Source: Pseudomonadota bacterium (GTDB lineage Bacteria; Pseudomonadota; Gammaproteobacteria; Steroidobacterales; Steroidobacteraceae). From it: a DNA stretch of 64,000 nucleotides. Below are positions 1 through 8,016 of this stretch, piece after piece; the stretch's first letter is position 1, and each line of letters begins with the position of its first letter. Under the pieces are notes generated by a model. It saw only the letters and a program-made list of their open reading frames with translations, was not told the origin of the DNA and made no database searches. Location: positions 1 through 64,000 of the forward strand of contig JAKBCE010000013.1 in NCBI GenBank assembly GCA_021808195.1, read 5' to 3'. Both the position numbers and the translations under genes were made by a program.

Positions 1-116
1 CTCACCGTCACTCGGTCCCCAAGCGCATCCACCGCAAACCCTAAAATGTCAAACCCTATCGCTACATTGCCCACCGATGCCGGCGCAAACGCCGTCGCCC
101 ACTGCACAGCGCTCAT
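1..116 (-). CDS. thrB: Homoserine kinase, N-terminal part (cut by left edge)
   Basis: Reading the minus strand from the ATG at 116 to the edge gives about 38 codons beginning MSAVQWATAFAPASVGNVAI and continuing with GFDILGFAVDALGDRV. This is the N-terminal signature of GHMP-family homoserine kinase (ThrB), which phosphorylates L-homoserine in threonine biosynthesis in the cytoplasm. A GGAG sequence lies 8 bases upstream of the ATG. The GHMP ATP-binding motif and the rest of the protein lie outside the window. The frame has no stop in the visible part. The identification rests on a short stretch but the match to the family's opening residues is close. Confidence 0.8.
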   Translation of the reverse strand, partial: MSAVQWATAFAPASVGNVAIGFDILGFAVDALGDRVTV

Positions 117-345
117 AAACGGGCTCCAACATCAATCCGACAACACCGCGAACCGACCCACGGCGCCTCGGCGCCGTGCATCCGTTCGACAGCTGCACTG
201 ACCGGCAAACCGTCGCCGCAAAACTCTCTCTCCAGTGGAATGTTCAACATGGAAAGGTCGCCAATTGAAGGGTCGCTCGACTCTACTGATACGCAACTCT
301 CTGCGCAACGGAGCATGACCGCGATGGCACTGCGCTCCGGCCCGG

Positions 346-351
346 TACAAT
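346..351 (+). promoter_or_regulatory. Possible -10 box of a leaderless transcript
   Basis: TACAAT differs from the sigma70 -10 consensus at one base and ends 6 bases before the ATG at 358, so transcription would start at or next to the start codon. No convincing -35 is visible. The same arrangement is seen before cysI and cysH in this window. Confidence 0.3.
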
Positions 352-357
352 GCGCCG

Positions 358-912
358 ATGAACGAGAGCGACATCCTCCGTGGCCAGCTCGCCACCGAGC
401 GCATCCACGCCGCCCAGGTGGCCAACGCCTGCGTCAGCCTGTTCGGCACCGAGCGCGAGCGGCCCGATCCGCCACCGGCCGAGTTCCGCGAGGCCAGCGT
501 CAACTACCTCGTCTGGGTCCTCAGCCGCTTCGAGCAACGCGATCAGCTCCTCGCCGAGTACCTCGCACGCCAGCGCACCGTCGAGCAGCCCTCGTCCGAC
601 GAACTCGCCGCGCTCGAGGCGCGCGAGGGCACCAGCCGGCAGGCACTGATGCGCCTGGAGAGCGCTCTCGCAGCCCCGTCCCCCGAGAGCGCACGCGCCG
701 CCTGGCTCGCCTTCGGGCAGTTCTTCAATACCCTCTGGTGCGCGCGCCGCGCCGCCATCGAGCAGCACCTCACCGCACTGCCTCGCCCGGCCAGCTGGCG
801 CGCCCTCTGTGCCCTCGACGCCGACTCCATCCTCCACGAGCGCGCCCGATACGCACAGGTCGCCGCTCACCTCCCTCCCGGTATCACCCTGCTCGGCGAA
901 ACCTCGGCCTGA
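358..912 (+). CDS. Hypothetical protein
   Basis: This 184-residue protein is Glu/Ala/Arg rich, probably all-helical and soluble, with no signal peptide or membrane segment. I do not recognise a family. The coding frame is supported by consistent GC at third positions and by an ATG that follows a -10-like box. It is divergent from thrB and has no same-strand partner, so context gives no function. A second frame from 240 covers the same DNA but is proline/arginine-rich noise. Confidence 0.6.
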   Translation: MNESDILRGQLATERIHAAQVANACVSLFGTERERPDPPPAEFREASVNYLVWVLSRFEQRDQLLAEYLARQRTVEQPSSDELAALEAREGTSRQALMRLESALAAPSPESARAAWLAFGQFFNTLWCARRAAIEQHLTALPRPASWRALCALDADSILHERARYAQVAAHLPPGITLLGETSA

Positions 913-1117
913 TGCCTCTGCCTGATGCCCCAATCCACCCACCCCAAGCGCAAGCCGCCACTCGGGTGGGCAGTCGGTCGTACCGCCAGAGGATCCGCCG
1001 TAACGCTGCGCCACGGACCGGAATTTCATTGAAATTTCGCTCTTACGCTTTTGATATTTATTAATTTTATTGAAATTCCGTTCTGTTCATCTCGGCCCGC
1101 TGCCCGGGCATCGACAC
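913..1117. other. Intergenic AT-rich islet
   Basis: Between two convergent genes lies a short AT-rich patch (about 1021-1080) in otherwise GC-rich DNA. It contains a perfect 7-base dyad, AATTTCA-T-TGAAATT (1022-1036), and a near copy of its right half (ATTGAAATTCC, 1069-1079). It could be part of a transcription end or a decayed element; there is no classic stem followed by a T-tract. Confidence 0.35.
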
Positions 1118-2035
1118 TTACCCTTCGGGCGGTAATTTCCAGGCGGCGTCCGCTTCGAGAATGCGCTGCGCCAGACGCCAGTGAGGCCGATCGATCATCC
1201 GCCCATCGAGCACGCTCACCCCAACCCCCGGGGTCGCCTCGAAGGCTGCCACCACCCGCCGTGCCCACTCGAGCTCCTCGGCACTCGGCGTGAACGTCGC
1301 ATTGATCTGCGCCACCTGACCGGGGTGAATCGCGAGCTTGCCGCTAAAGCCATCCGCGCGCGCCTGCTCGAGTTCGCGCTGCAGTCCCTGCGCGTCGTGC
1401 ACATCCGCATACACTCCGTCGATGGCCTGAAGACCGAGCGCGGCGGCCGTGAGCAGGCACAGGGTGCGAGCCAGCTCAAATGTCGGTCGCAGCGCACCCG
1501 AGGCGTCGTGGCGTACTCGCGCGCCGAGCGATGCCGACAGATCCTCCATGCCCCAGGTGAGCCCCCGTAGGCGCCGCGCGCTCGCCCGATGCACGGCCGC
1601 CGCCTGCGGGTACCCCGGCAGCGCAAGCAAGCCCGCCGGCGTCTCAGTCCCGATCACCACCAGCGCGGTCGTGCCGACAGCAATCCCGTGACCCGCCTCG
1701 ATCGCCTCGAGCGTGAGCGCGATGCGCTCAATATCGGCGTAACTGTCGACCTTGGGCAGCACCAGTCCACGCGGCCGCCCGGCGATCACTGCCGTGGCAT
1801 CCTCGAACAGTCGACCACTCGTGAGCGCATTGACGCGCACCCACAACTGCGCGCGCGCCGAATGCGCCTGTAGGAACTGCAGCACCTGCTCGCGGGCAAG
1901 CGGCAACCGCTCCGGTGCCACCGAGTCCTCCAGATCGAGAATCAGCGCATCGGCACCGCACTCGAGCGCCTTGGCGAGCTTGCGCTCGCTGTCGCCCGGC
2001 ACGAACAGCCACGAGCGCGGTGCCGCCGCGCTCAT
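1118..2035 (-). CDS. HpcH/HpaI/CitE-family CoA-ester lyase
   Basis: This 305-residue protein belongs to the CitE-like TIM-barrel lyases that cleave or hydrolyse malyl-CoA, beta-methylmalyl-CoA, citramalyl-CoA or citryl-CoA. The opening RSWLFVPGDSERKLAKAL, then LILDLEDSVAPE, the GTETPAGLL segment with the Mg-binding Glu, and GMEDLSASLG with the Mg-binding Asp are all present. The ATG at 2035 was chosen because it overlaps the stop of the upstream MaoC gene by four bases (ATGA); an in-frame ATG 36 bases further upstream lies inside that gene. A lyase coupled to a MaoC hydratase suggests breakdown or interconversion of a C4-C5 hydroxyacyl-CoA. The exact substrate cannot be read from the sequence. 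Confidence 0.85.
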   Translation of the reverse strand: MSAAAPRSWLFVPGDSERKLAKALECGADALILDLEDSVAPERLPLAREQVLQFLQAHSARAQLWVRVNALTSGRLFEDATAVIAGRPRGLVLPKVDSYADIERIALTLEAIEAGHGIAVGTTALVVIGTETPAGLLALPGYPQAAAVHRASARRLRGLTWGMEDLSASLGARVRHDASGALRPTFELARTLCLLTAAALGLQAIDGVYADVHDAQGLQRELEQARADGFSGKLAIHPGQVAQINATFTPSAEELEWARRVVAAFEATPGVGVSVLDGRMIDRPHWRLAQRILEADAAWKLPPEG

Positions 2036-2481
2036 ACCGGCCTCTTCAGCATCAGCGCCGCGCGGCGGCACGAGGCCACCTCCTCGTCGCGCTGGTTGTA
2101 CCCGCGGTGCTCGAATACCACGATGCCTGAGTCCGGCCGCGAGCGGCTCTCACGCACCGAATACACGCTCGTCACGGCACGCAGTGTGTCGCCGATGAGC
2201 ACCGGTCGGGGAAATTTCACCTCTTCCCAGCCGAGATTGCCGATGGTGGTGCCAAAGGTGGTGTCGTAGACCGACAGTCCGACCAGCAGACCGAGCGTGA
2301 ACACGCTATTGACGATGCGCTCGCCAAATGGCGTGTCGCGACAGTACTCCGCATCCAGATGAATCGCGGCCGGATTCATGGTGAGCGCACTGAAGAGCAG
2401 ATTGTCGGTTTCGGTGACCGTGCGGCGCACCTGATGCTCGAAGCGCTGTCCCACGGAGAATTGTTCGAAGTAAAGTCCCAT
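2032..2481 (-). CDS. MaoC-like hot-dog dehydratase
   Basis: This 149-residue single hot-dog domain protein is of the MaoC/(R)-hydratase type. The catalytic signature is visible as TETDNLLFSALTMNPAAIHL, with the Asp and the downstream Asn-x3-His expected for hydration or dehydration of acyl-CoA. I chose the ATG at 2481 (MGLYFEQFSVGQRF), because family members begin with this hot-dog entry; a longer frame to 2565 adds 28 residues of low-quality sequence. It is translationally coupled to the CoA-ester lyase. The pair may act on the same beta-hydroxyacyl-CoA, for example mesaconyl-CoA/methylmalyl-CoA chemistry, although dedicated mesaconyl-CoA hydratases are usually about twice this length. Confidence 0.85.
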   Translation of the reverse strand: MGLYFEQFSVGQRFEHQVRRTVTETDNLLFSALTMNPAAIHLDAEYCRDTPFGERIVNSVFTLGLLVGLSVYDTTFGTTIGNLGWEEVKFPRPVLIGDTLRAVTSVYSVRESRSRPDSGIVVFEHRGYNQRDEEVASCRRAALMLKRPV

Positions 2482-2540
2482 CGTGCCTCGCTCCAGCTCG
2501 TCCGCCGAGGCGATCATTATCGCATCGGCGGCGCCCGCCT

Positions 2541-2606
2541 CATAACCGTATGCGCCATCCGCCAAACCACACGGTATTTATCGGCCGCTCGGGCCACGCC
2601 TATAGT
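2541..2606 (+). promoter_or_regulatory. cysI promoter with putative CysB-type site
   Basis: TATAGT (2601-2606) ends 8 bases before the cysI ATG, which predicts a leaderless or nearly leaderless message. CATAACCG (2541-2548) starts 60 bases upstream of this box. The same octamer occurs 61 bases upstream of an identical TATAGT before cysH, so it is a candidate binding site for the adjacent LysR-type CysB. No good -35 is present, as expected of an activator-dependent promoter. Confidence 0.45.
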
Positions 2607-2614
2607 CCGGCTGC

Positions 2615-4306
2615 ATGTACCGCTATGACGAGATCGATCGGCAGCTGCTCAGGGAGCGCACCGAGCAGTTCCGCGACCAGACGCGCCGCTTCCTCGCCGG
2701 CGAGCTCTCCGAAGAGGAGTTTCGCCATCTACGCCTGCGCAATGGCCTGTATCAGCAGCGCCACGCGCCGATGCTGCGCATCTCCGTACCCTACGGGCTG
2801 CTCGAGTCGGCGCAGCTGCGCCGCATGGCACAGGTCGTGCGCAAGTACGACAAGGGCTACGGACACTTCACCACGCGACAGAACATCCAGCTCAACTGGC
2901 CGCAGCTCGAGCAGGTGCCGGACCTGCTCGCCGAGCTCGCCGAGGTGCAACTGCACAGCATCCAGGCCTGCGGCAACGATACGCGCAACATCACCAGTGA
3001 CTATCTGGCCGGCGTCGCTGCCGATGAACAGATCGATCCGCGCCCGTACTGCGAGCTGCTGCGCCAGTTCATCACGCTGCACCCGGAATTCTACTGGCTG
3101 CCGCGCAAGTTCAAGTTTGCCTTCACGGGCGCATCGGTCGACCGCGCCGCAACCCGCACCAACGATGCGGCCGTGCACGTGCTGCGCCGCGCCGGTGCGG
3201 TCGGTTATCGGTTCTTCGTCGGTGGCGGCCTCGGCCGCCAGCCCATGCTCGGGCAGGAAATGAACGGCTTCGTGCCCGAGTCCGACCTGCTGATTTACGC
3301 CTGCGCGATCTTGCGCACGTTCAATCGCTTCGGGCGACGCGACAATATCCACAAGGCGCGCATCAAAATCGTGCTGCGCGAGTGGGGCATCGAGCGCTTC
3401 CGCGCCGCCCTCGAGCAGGAGTACGCCCGCATCCTCGCAAGCGCCGAAGGTGAACAGCTGAAGCTGCTGCCCGAGGACATCGAACAGATGCGCGCACACT
3501 TCAGTGCCCCGGCCTACCGGCCGGCCGCGGAGGTCGGCGCGGACCTCACCGCCGCGGCGAGCCGCGACCCGCGCTTTGCCGCCTGGCTGAAACGCAACGT
3601 GCACGCACACAAGGTACCCGGCTATCGCGTGGTATTCGTGTCGCTGAAGTCACCGCAGCAGCCTCCCGGGGACTGCACGGCCGAGCAGTTTGAGGTACTG
3701 GCCGAGACGAGCGACACCTACAGCTTCGGGGAGGTGCGCTCGACGTACGATCAGAACCTGGTGCTCGCCGATGTCGCCGAGTGCGATTTGTATGCGCTGT
3801 GGGGCAAGCTCGATGCCGCCGGCCTCGCCACACCGAACATCGGCCTGACCACGGACCTGATCGCCTGCCCGGGCCTCGATCTGTGCGGCCTGGCGAACGC
3901 CGGCACGACCGGCGTGGTCCGCGAGATTTATCAGCGTTTCGACTCGCTCGATGCGCAGTACGAAATCGGCCCGTTGCGCATCACCATGAGCGGTTGCATG
4001 AACGGCTGTGGACATCACAGTGTCGGGCACATCGGCATCCTCGGCGTCGACAAGCATGGTGAGGAGTGGTACCAGGTGACCCTCGGCGGCAGCCCGGGCA
4101 ACGATGCCACGATCGGCGAGCGGGTTGGACGAGCGCTGGCGAGAACAGAGATTGCCGAGGGCATCGAGCGTCTGATAGAGGCCTATCTCGAGTTGCGCAG
4201 CGACGAGGACGAGACCTTCCTCGAGTGCTATCGGCGAGTCGGCATGGGGCCGTTCAAGGCGAGCCTCTATGCGAGCGAGGACGAGTCCGAGGCGGCCGCG
4301 GCATGA
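2615..4306 (+). CDS. cysI: Sulfite (nitrite/sulfite) reductase, siroheme protein
   Basis: This 563-residue protein is the hemoprotein that reduces sulfite to sulfide in assimilatory sulfate reduction. It has the two ferredoxin-like half repeats and siroheme domains of the family. The 4Fe-4S/siroheme cysteines are C418 and C424 (CPGLDLC) and C461 and C465 (SGCMNGCG). Arg-rich substrate-binding segments such as GYGHFTTRQNIQLNW are in place. It is followed with a 4-base overlap by a DUF934 gene, the usual partner in proteobacteria that lack a CysJ flavoprotein next to CysI. Regulation by the nearby CysB-type regulator is likely. Assimilatory nitrite reductase activity is the main alternative, but the cys neighbours argue for sulfite. 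Confidence 0.93.
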   Translation: MYRYDEIDRQLLRERTEQFRDQTRRFLAGELSEEEFRHLRLRNGLYQQRHAPMLRISVPYGLLESAQLRRMAQVVRKYDKGYGHFTTRQNIQLNWPQLEQVPDLLAELAEVQLHSIQACGNDTRNITSDYLAGVAADEQIDPRPYCELLRQFITLHPEFYWLPRKFKFAFTGASVDRAATRTNDAAVHVLRRAGAVGYRFFVGGGLGRQPMLGQEMNGFVPESDLLIYACAILRTFNRFGRRDNIHKARIKIVLREWGIERFRAALEQEYARILASAEGEQLKLLPEDIEQMRAHFSAPAYRPAAEVGADLTAAASRDPRFAAWLKRNVHAHKVPGYRVVFVSLKSPQQPPGDCTAEQFEVLAETSDTYSFGEVRSTYDQNLVLADVAECDLYALWGKLDAAGLATPNIGLTTDLIACPGLDLCGLANAGTTGVVREIYQRFDSLDAQYEIGPLRITMSGCMNGCGHHSVGHIGILGVDKHGEEWYQVTLGGSPGNDATIGERVGRALARTEIAEGIERLIEAYLELRSDEDETFLECYRRVGMGPFKASLYASEDESEAAAA

Positions 4307-4830
4307 GCACCGTGATCCTTCGCCAGGGCGTCATCGCCGAGGACGACTGGACGCTTGTCACCGATGGTGCGGGCGAGGTGCCCGCGAGCGCAAAGCTCAT
4401 CGTACCCCTCGCCCGCTGGCGCACCGAGCGCGCCGCGCTGCTCGCGAGCACCGCGGCGGTCGGCGTGCTGCTACCGAACACCGAGGACATCGAGACGCTC
4501 TATCCGCTGATCGCCGATCGGCCGCTGATCGCCCTGCAGTTTCCAACCTTTACCGACGGGCGCGCGCTCACGCAGGCCGTGCTGCTGCGCACCCGGCTCG
4601 GGTACTCCGGCGAGCTGCGGGCGCTCGGTGATGTCATCCGCGACTTGGTGTTCTGGCTCGGACGCTGCGGCATCGACAGCATCGTGCCCCGACCCGATCA
4701 GAACCTGCAGTCCTGCCAGCAGGCCCTCAGGGAGATTCAGGTGGCCTACCAGGGCGGCGCCGACGAACAAACGCCCGTGTGGGTGCGCAGACGGGCTCGC
4801 GCGCGCGCCGCGGCTCAGGCGCGCCCATAA
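4303..4830 (+). CDS. DUF934 protein, sulfite reductase partner
   Basis: This 175-residue protein belongs to the DUF934 family that almost always sits directly behind cysI in proteobacteria. Recognisable segments are VGVLLPNTEDIETL, IALQFPTFTDGRA and LRTRLGYSGELRALGDVIRD, with the conserved Phe-x-Asp-Gly-Arg and Gly-Glu-Leu-Arg-Ala motifs. Its function is not firmly established; a role in electron supply or assembly for CysI is inferred from conservation of the neighbourhood. The ATG overlaps the cysI stop (ATGA). Its 3' end overlaps the convergent malQ by 16 bases. The Arg/Ala-rich tail after residue 160 is probably disordered. Confidence 0.85.
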   Translation: MSTVILRQGVIAEDDWTLVTDGAGEVPASAKLIVPLARWRTERAALLASTAAVGVLLPNTEDIETLYPLIADRPLIALQFPTFTDGRALTQAVLLRTRLGYSGELRALGDVIRDLVFWLGRCGIDSIVPRPDQNLQSCQQALREIQVAYQGGADEQTPVWVRRRARARAAAQARP

Positions 4831-6173
4831 CCGCGGATCGCGGTCGCCCAGTGCGCCGCGAGCGACGCCGTCAGCGCCCCGGAGGGTAGCTGCCAGCGCC
4901 AGTTTGCCGCACTCTGCGTGCCCGGGGTATTCAGCCGGGCGGCGCTGCCGAGTCCGAGCAGATCCTGCGCCGGAATCACGGCCAGCTGTCCGACGGTCGC
5001 GAGCGCCGCATGCACCATGCCTTCGGGCATCGACTCGCGCGTGACGCCCAGCGTCTGATCGACGTAATGACGCGTGCGCTCGTCCAAACTTCGATACCAA
5101 CCGAGCGTGGTATCGTTGTCGTGCGTCCCGGTATACACCACGCAATCGACCTCGATGTTCGCGGGCAGGTGCGGGTTGTCACCCGAGCCGTCGAAGCCGA
5201 ACTGCAGCACGCGCATGCCTGGCAAGGCGAAGTCCTTGCGCAATGCCGTCACGTCCGCGGTGATCAGACCGAGGTCCTCGGCGACGATCGGCAAGGCGCC
5301 GCGCTCGGCACGCAGACGCTCGAGCAGCTCGCGGCCGGGTGTCGGGCACCAGCGTCCGCCGCGCGCATCCGGCGCTGCGGCTGGCACCGCCCAATGGGCG
5401 GCAAACGCACGAAAGTGATCGATACGCAGCACATCGAGCCGCTCGAGCTGCGCCCCGAGGCGTGCACGCCAGAAGGCAAATCCATCGCGCTGCATCGCCG
5501 GCCAGTCGTAAAGCGGGTTGCCCCAGACCTGACCGTACTCGGAGAAGTAATCGGGCGGCACGCCGGCGACCGCCGCGGGTTGGCCGGTCTGATCCAGCTG
5601 GAACTGTCCGCGCTCGGCCCAGGTCTCCGCCGACATCGGACCGACATAAAACGGCAGGTCGCCAAACAGGCGCACCCCGCGTGCGTGCGCGTAACGGCGC
5701 AGCCGCCGCCACTGCACAAAGAAGGCAAATTGCTCGCTGCGCACGCGCTCCAGATCCGCCTCGCACGCCCGGCGCTGCATCTGCAGTGCTTCGGGCTCGC
5801 GCCCACGCAACGGCTCAGGCCATTGCCACCAGGGCATCCCGGCGCAGCGTGCGCTGATCGACTCGAACAGCGCGTAATCCTCCAGCCAGTGCGCGCTCGC
5901 CGCCGCGAAGGCCGAGCGCTCCGCAGCATCTCCCGGCGGCTCGCTCGGATCGAGCAGCAGCGGATTGCCGGCAAAGTCCGAGCGCGCGAAATACGGTGAG
6001 CGGTCTGCTCCGGTCGGTCCGATCGGCAAAAACTGCCAGACACTGAAGCCCGCTGCGGCCAGCCAGTCGATGAACGCGCGTCCGCCGCGGCCCAAAGGCG
6101 CCTCGAGCGAGGCGAGATGCAACAGCACTCCGGCGCGTCGCCGATCGAACACGGGCAGGCTCTGCTCCATCAC
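4815..6173 (-). CDS. malQ: 4-alpha-glucanotransferase (GH77)
   Basis: This 452-residue amylomaltase transfers 1,4-glucan chains between maltooligosaccharides. The GH77 catalytic triad is visible as the nucleophile D252 (RIDHFRAF), the acid/base E299 (VAEDLG) and the stabiliser D352 (THDNDTTLGWY). The protein is somewhat shorter than the typical 490-520 residues but ends are intact. It sits inside the sulfur block, convergent with the DUF934 gene and overlapping its last 16 bases, with no other glycogen or maltose gene nearby. It therefore appears to be an unrelated single-gene unit within the cys region. Confidence 0.93.
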   Translation of the reverse strand: MMEQSLPVFDRRRAGVLLHLASLEAPLGRGGRAFIDWLAAAGFSVWQFLPIGPTGADRSPYFARSDFAGNPLLLDPSEPPGDAAERSAFAAASAHWLEDYALFESISARCAGMPWWQWPEPLRGREPEALQMQRRACEADLERVRSEQFAFFVQWRRLRRYAHARGVRLFGDLPFYVGPMSAETWAERGQFQLDQTGQPAAVAGVPPDYFSEYGQVWGNPLYDWPAMQRDGFAFWRARLGAQLERLDVLRIDHFRAFAAHWAVPAAAPDARGGRWCPTPGRELLERLRAERGALPIVAEDLGLITADVTALRKDFALPGMRVLQFGFDGSGDNPHLPANIEVDCVVYTGTHDNDTTLGWYRSLDERTRHYVDQTLGVTRESMPEGMVHAALATVGQLAVIPAQDLLGLGSAARLNTPGTQSAANWRWQLPSGALTASLAAHWATAIRGYGRA

Positions 6174-6200
6174 AGTGACTCTCCGTCGTCGCAGGCCTGC

Positions 6201-7172
6201 TCAGTGCTGCGGCAGTGACACTTCGGCGAACACCGCAGCCGACTCTTCGGGCGTCGCCGCCCGATGCGCCCGGTCGATCAGCCGCCGATCCAGATGCGGG
6301 GCAAACAGCTGAGCAAACTCATACATGAAGCGGCGCAGCAGCGTGCCGCGGCGGAACCCAATCCAGGTGGTGTGCGCCGGCAGCAAGTGCGAGGCATCAA
6401 GCACGGCCAAGTCTTCGGCTCCCTCGGCCACCGCCATCGGTGCAACGATGCCGACACCGAGCCCGAGGCGCACATAGGTGACGATGACATCGGCGTCCTG
6501 GGCGGTAATGGCCACGTTCGGGGTCAGTCCCGCCCGGGCGAATGCTTCGTTGAGCGAGGACGGTCCGGTAAAGCTGAACGTGTAGGTGATGATGGGATGG
6601 TTCGCAAGCGCGCGGTAGGTCAGCCGATCGAGGCGTGCCAGGGGATGTTCACGCGGCACGATCACCACCCGGCTCCACCGGTAGCACGGCAGGAGCGTCA
6701 GGCCCGCAAAGCGCTGCTCCGACCCGGTGGCGATGGCGCAGTCGATCCGGTCCTGCGCCACCATCTCGGCAATCTGCTCCGAGGTGCCCTGATGCAGGTT
6801 CAGCCGTACCCCGGGGTAGCGGGCACGGAATTCCTGGATGACCGCCGGCAGCACGTAGCGCGCCTGCGTATGGGTGGTGCCGATCGAGAGACTTCCGCGT
6901 CCCTCGTCGCGCAGTTCCGTCGAGAGTCCCCGGATGGCCTGCACCTCCTGCAGCACCCGCAGCGCGCGGTCGACCACCTGTTGCCCGGCCGGGGTGATGC
7001 GCGTCAGGGTCCGTCCCTCGCGCACGAAGATCTGAAAACCGAGCTCATCCTCGAGCAGCTTGATCTGCTTGCTCACCCCCGGCTGGGAGGTATGCAGCTT
7101 CTGGGCCGCGGCGGTGATGTTCAGGCCGCTCTGGGCTATGGCCGCCAAATAGCGCAGTTGATGCAATTTCAT
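6201..7172 (-). CDS. cysB: CysB-type LysR transcriptional regulator
   Basis: This 323-residue LysR-family protein has an N-terminal winged HTH (MKLHQLRYLAAIAQSGLNIT, then SQPGVSKQIKLLEDELG) and a long CysB-like effector domain. The effector pocket features TTHTQARYVLP and the GTSEQIAEMV loop match the CysB/Cbl subfamily, which senses N- or O-acetylserine and activates sulfate assimilation genes. The ATG at 7172 begins exactly at the HTH; an upstream start would add 11 unrelated residues. It is divergent from cysH, and the 111-base gap holds a shared candidate site (CATAACCG, 7207-7214). I infer it controls cysH and cysI, and possibly the distant cysD block. Confidence 0.9.
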   Translation of the reverse strand: MKLHQLRYLAAIAQSGLNITAAAQKLHTSQPGVSKQIKLLEDELGFQIFVREGRTLTRITPAGQQVVDRALRVLQEVQAIRGLSTELRDEGRGSLSIGTTHTQARYVLPAVIQEFRARYPGVRLNLHQGTSEQIAEMVAQDRIDCAIATGSEQRFAGLTLLPCYRWSRVVIVPREHPLARLDRLTYRALANHPIITYTFSFTGPSSLNEAFARAGLTPNVAITAQDADVIVTYVRLGLGVGIVAPMAVAEGAEDLAVLDASHLLPAHTTWIGFRRGTLLRRFMYEFAQLFAPHLDRRLIDRAHRAATPEESAAVFAEVSLPQH

Positions 7173-7206
7173 GCGCCGAAGCGTAGCGCAATGACTCGCG
7201 CCCATC

Positions 7207-7273
7207 CATAACCGACGTGCAGCGCCTCAGAAGCAATCATTCCTTCTAGGGGCAGCGGGCGTATCGCTATAGT
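7207..7273 (+). promoter_or_regulatory. cysH promoter with putative CysB-type site
   Basis: TATAGT (7268-7273) ends 10 bases before the cysH ATG at 7284. CATAACCG (7207-7214) begins 61 bases upstream of it, nearly the same spacing as in front of cysI. The GTG at 7272 would lie inside the -10 box, which supports the ATG at 7284 as the start. Confidence 0.45.
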
Positions 7274-7283
7274 GCCGCTCGTC

Positions 7284-8000
7284 ATGGTTGAACTGTCAAA
7301 CCGTATCGAACAGAAGGCACAGGCCGTGCGCGCGGCGCTCACTGAGGCAGTCCGCGCGCACCACAACGTGATCTATGCCAACAGCCTCGGCGCCGAGGCC
7401 ATGGTGCTCACCGACATCATCTGGACGCAGGTGCCGCAGATCGAGATCTTCAGCATCGATACCGGTCGGCTGCACCAGGAAACCTATGATCTGATGGAAA
7501 AGCTCCAGTGGCGTTACCGGCGCACGCTGCGTCTGGTGCATCCGGATGCCACTGCACTTGCGCAGTTGACCGCCGAGCGTGGGGTGAACGGGTTCTATCA
7601 CAGCCTCGAGGCACGCCTCGAGTGCTGCCAGATCCGTAAGATCGAGCCGTTCAGGCGGGCCATCGCCGGCTTTGGCGCCTGGGTGACGGGCGTGCGGCGC
7701 GAGCAATCGGCCGCCCGCGCGCTGGCGCAACCAATCGAGTGGGATGCCCAGCACGGGCTGTACAAGGTCAGTCCCCTGCTTGACTGGAGCGAGGCGGAGA
7801 TCTGGCAGTATATCCGCACGCACAAGCTGCCCTACAATGTATTGCATGATCGGCAGTTCCCGAGCATCGGCTGTGAACCCTGCACCCGCGCCATCCAGCC
7901 CGGGGAGAGCCGCCGCGCCGGGCGCTGGTGGTGGGAGCAGACCGACTCCCGGGAATGCGGCCTGCATCCGCGCGTACGACCCGCCGCAGCTGAAGCCTAA
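7284..8000 (+). CDS. cysH: Assimilatory APS reductase (4Fe-4S type)
   Basis: This 238-residue phosphoadenylyl/adenylyl-sulfate reductase releases sulfite using thioredoxin. It carries the iron-sulfur cysteines of the APS-reducing branch: C114-C115 (ECCQIRK) and C197/C200 (GCEPCTR), besides the catalytic C225 in the C-terminal ECGLH motif. PAPS-only enzymes of the E. coli type lack the first two pairs. The PP-loop-like segment YANSLGAEAMVL and the IDTGRLHQET motif are in place. The ATG at 7284 is preferred over a GTG at 7272 (see promoter). It is followed 16 bases later by cysG, which makes the siroheme needed by CysI. Confidence 0.93.
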   Translation: MVELSNRIEQKAQAVRAALTEAVRAHHNVIYANSLGAEAMVLTDIIWTQVPQIEIFSIDTGRLHQETYDLMEKLQWRYRRTLRLVHPDATALAQLTAERGVNGFYHSLEARLECCQIRKIEPFRRAIAGFGAWVTGVRREQSAARALAQPIEWDAQHGLYKVSPLLDWSEAEIWQYIRTHKLPYNVLHDRQFPSIGCEPCTRAIQPGESRRAGRWWWEQTDSRECGLHPRVRPAAAEA

Positions 8001-8016
8001 GTAGCGCGCGGCGCGC

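Noticed and set aside
1..201. An open plus-strand frame at the left edge.
   Set aside because: The minus-strand reading gives the clear homoserine kinase N-terminus, so the plus frame is its mirror.
113..316. A 67-codon minus-strand frame whose stop overlaps the thrB ATG (ATGA).
   Set aside because: The overlap looks like translational coupling, but the peptide has no recognisable feature, sits over the divergent promoter region, and a good GGAG site for thrB lies inside it. I treat it as chance.
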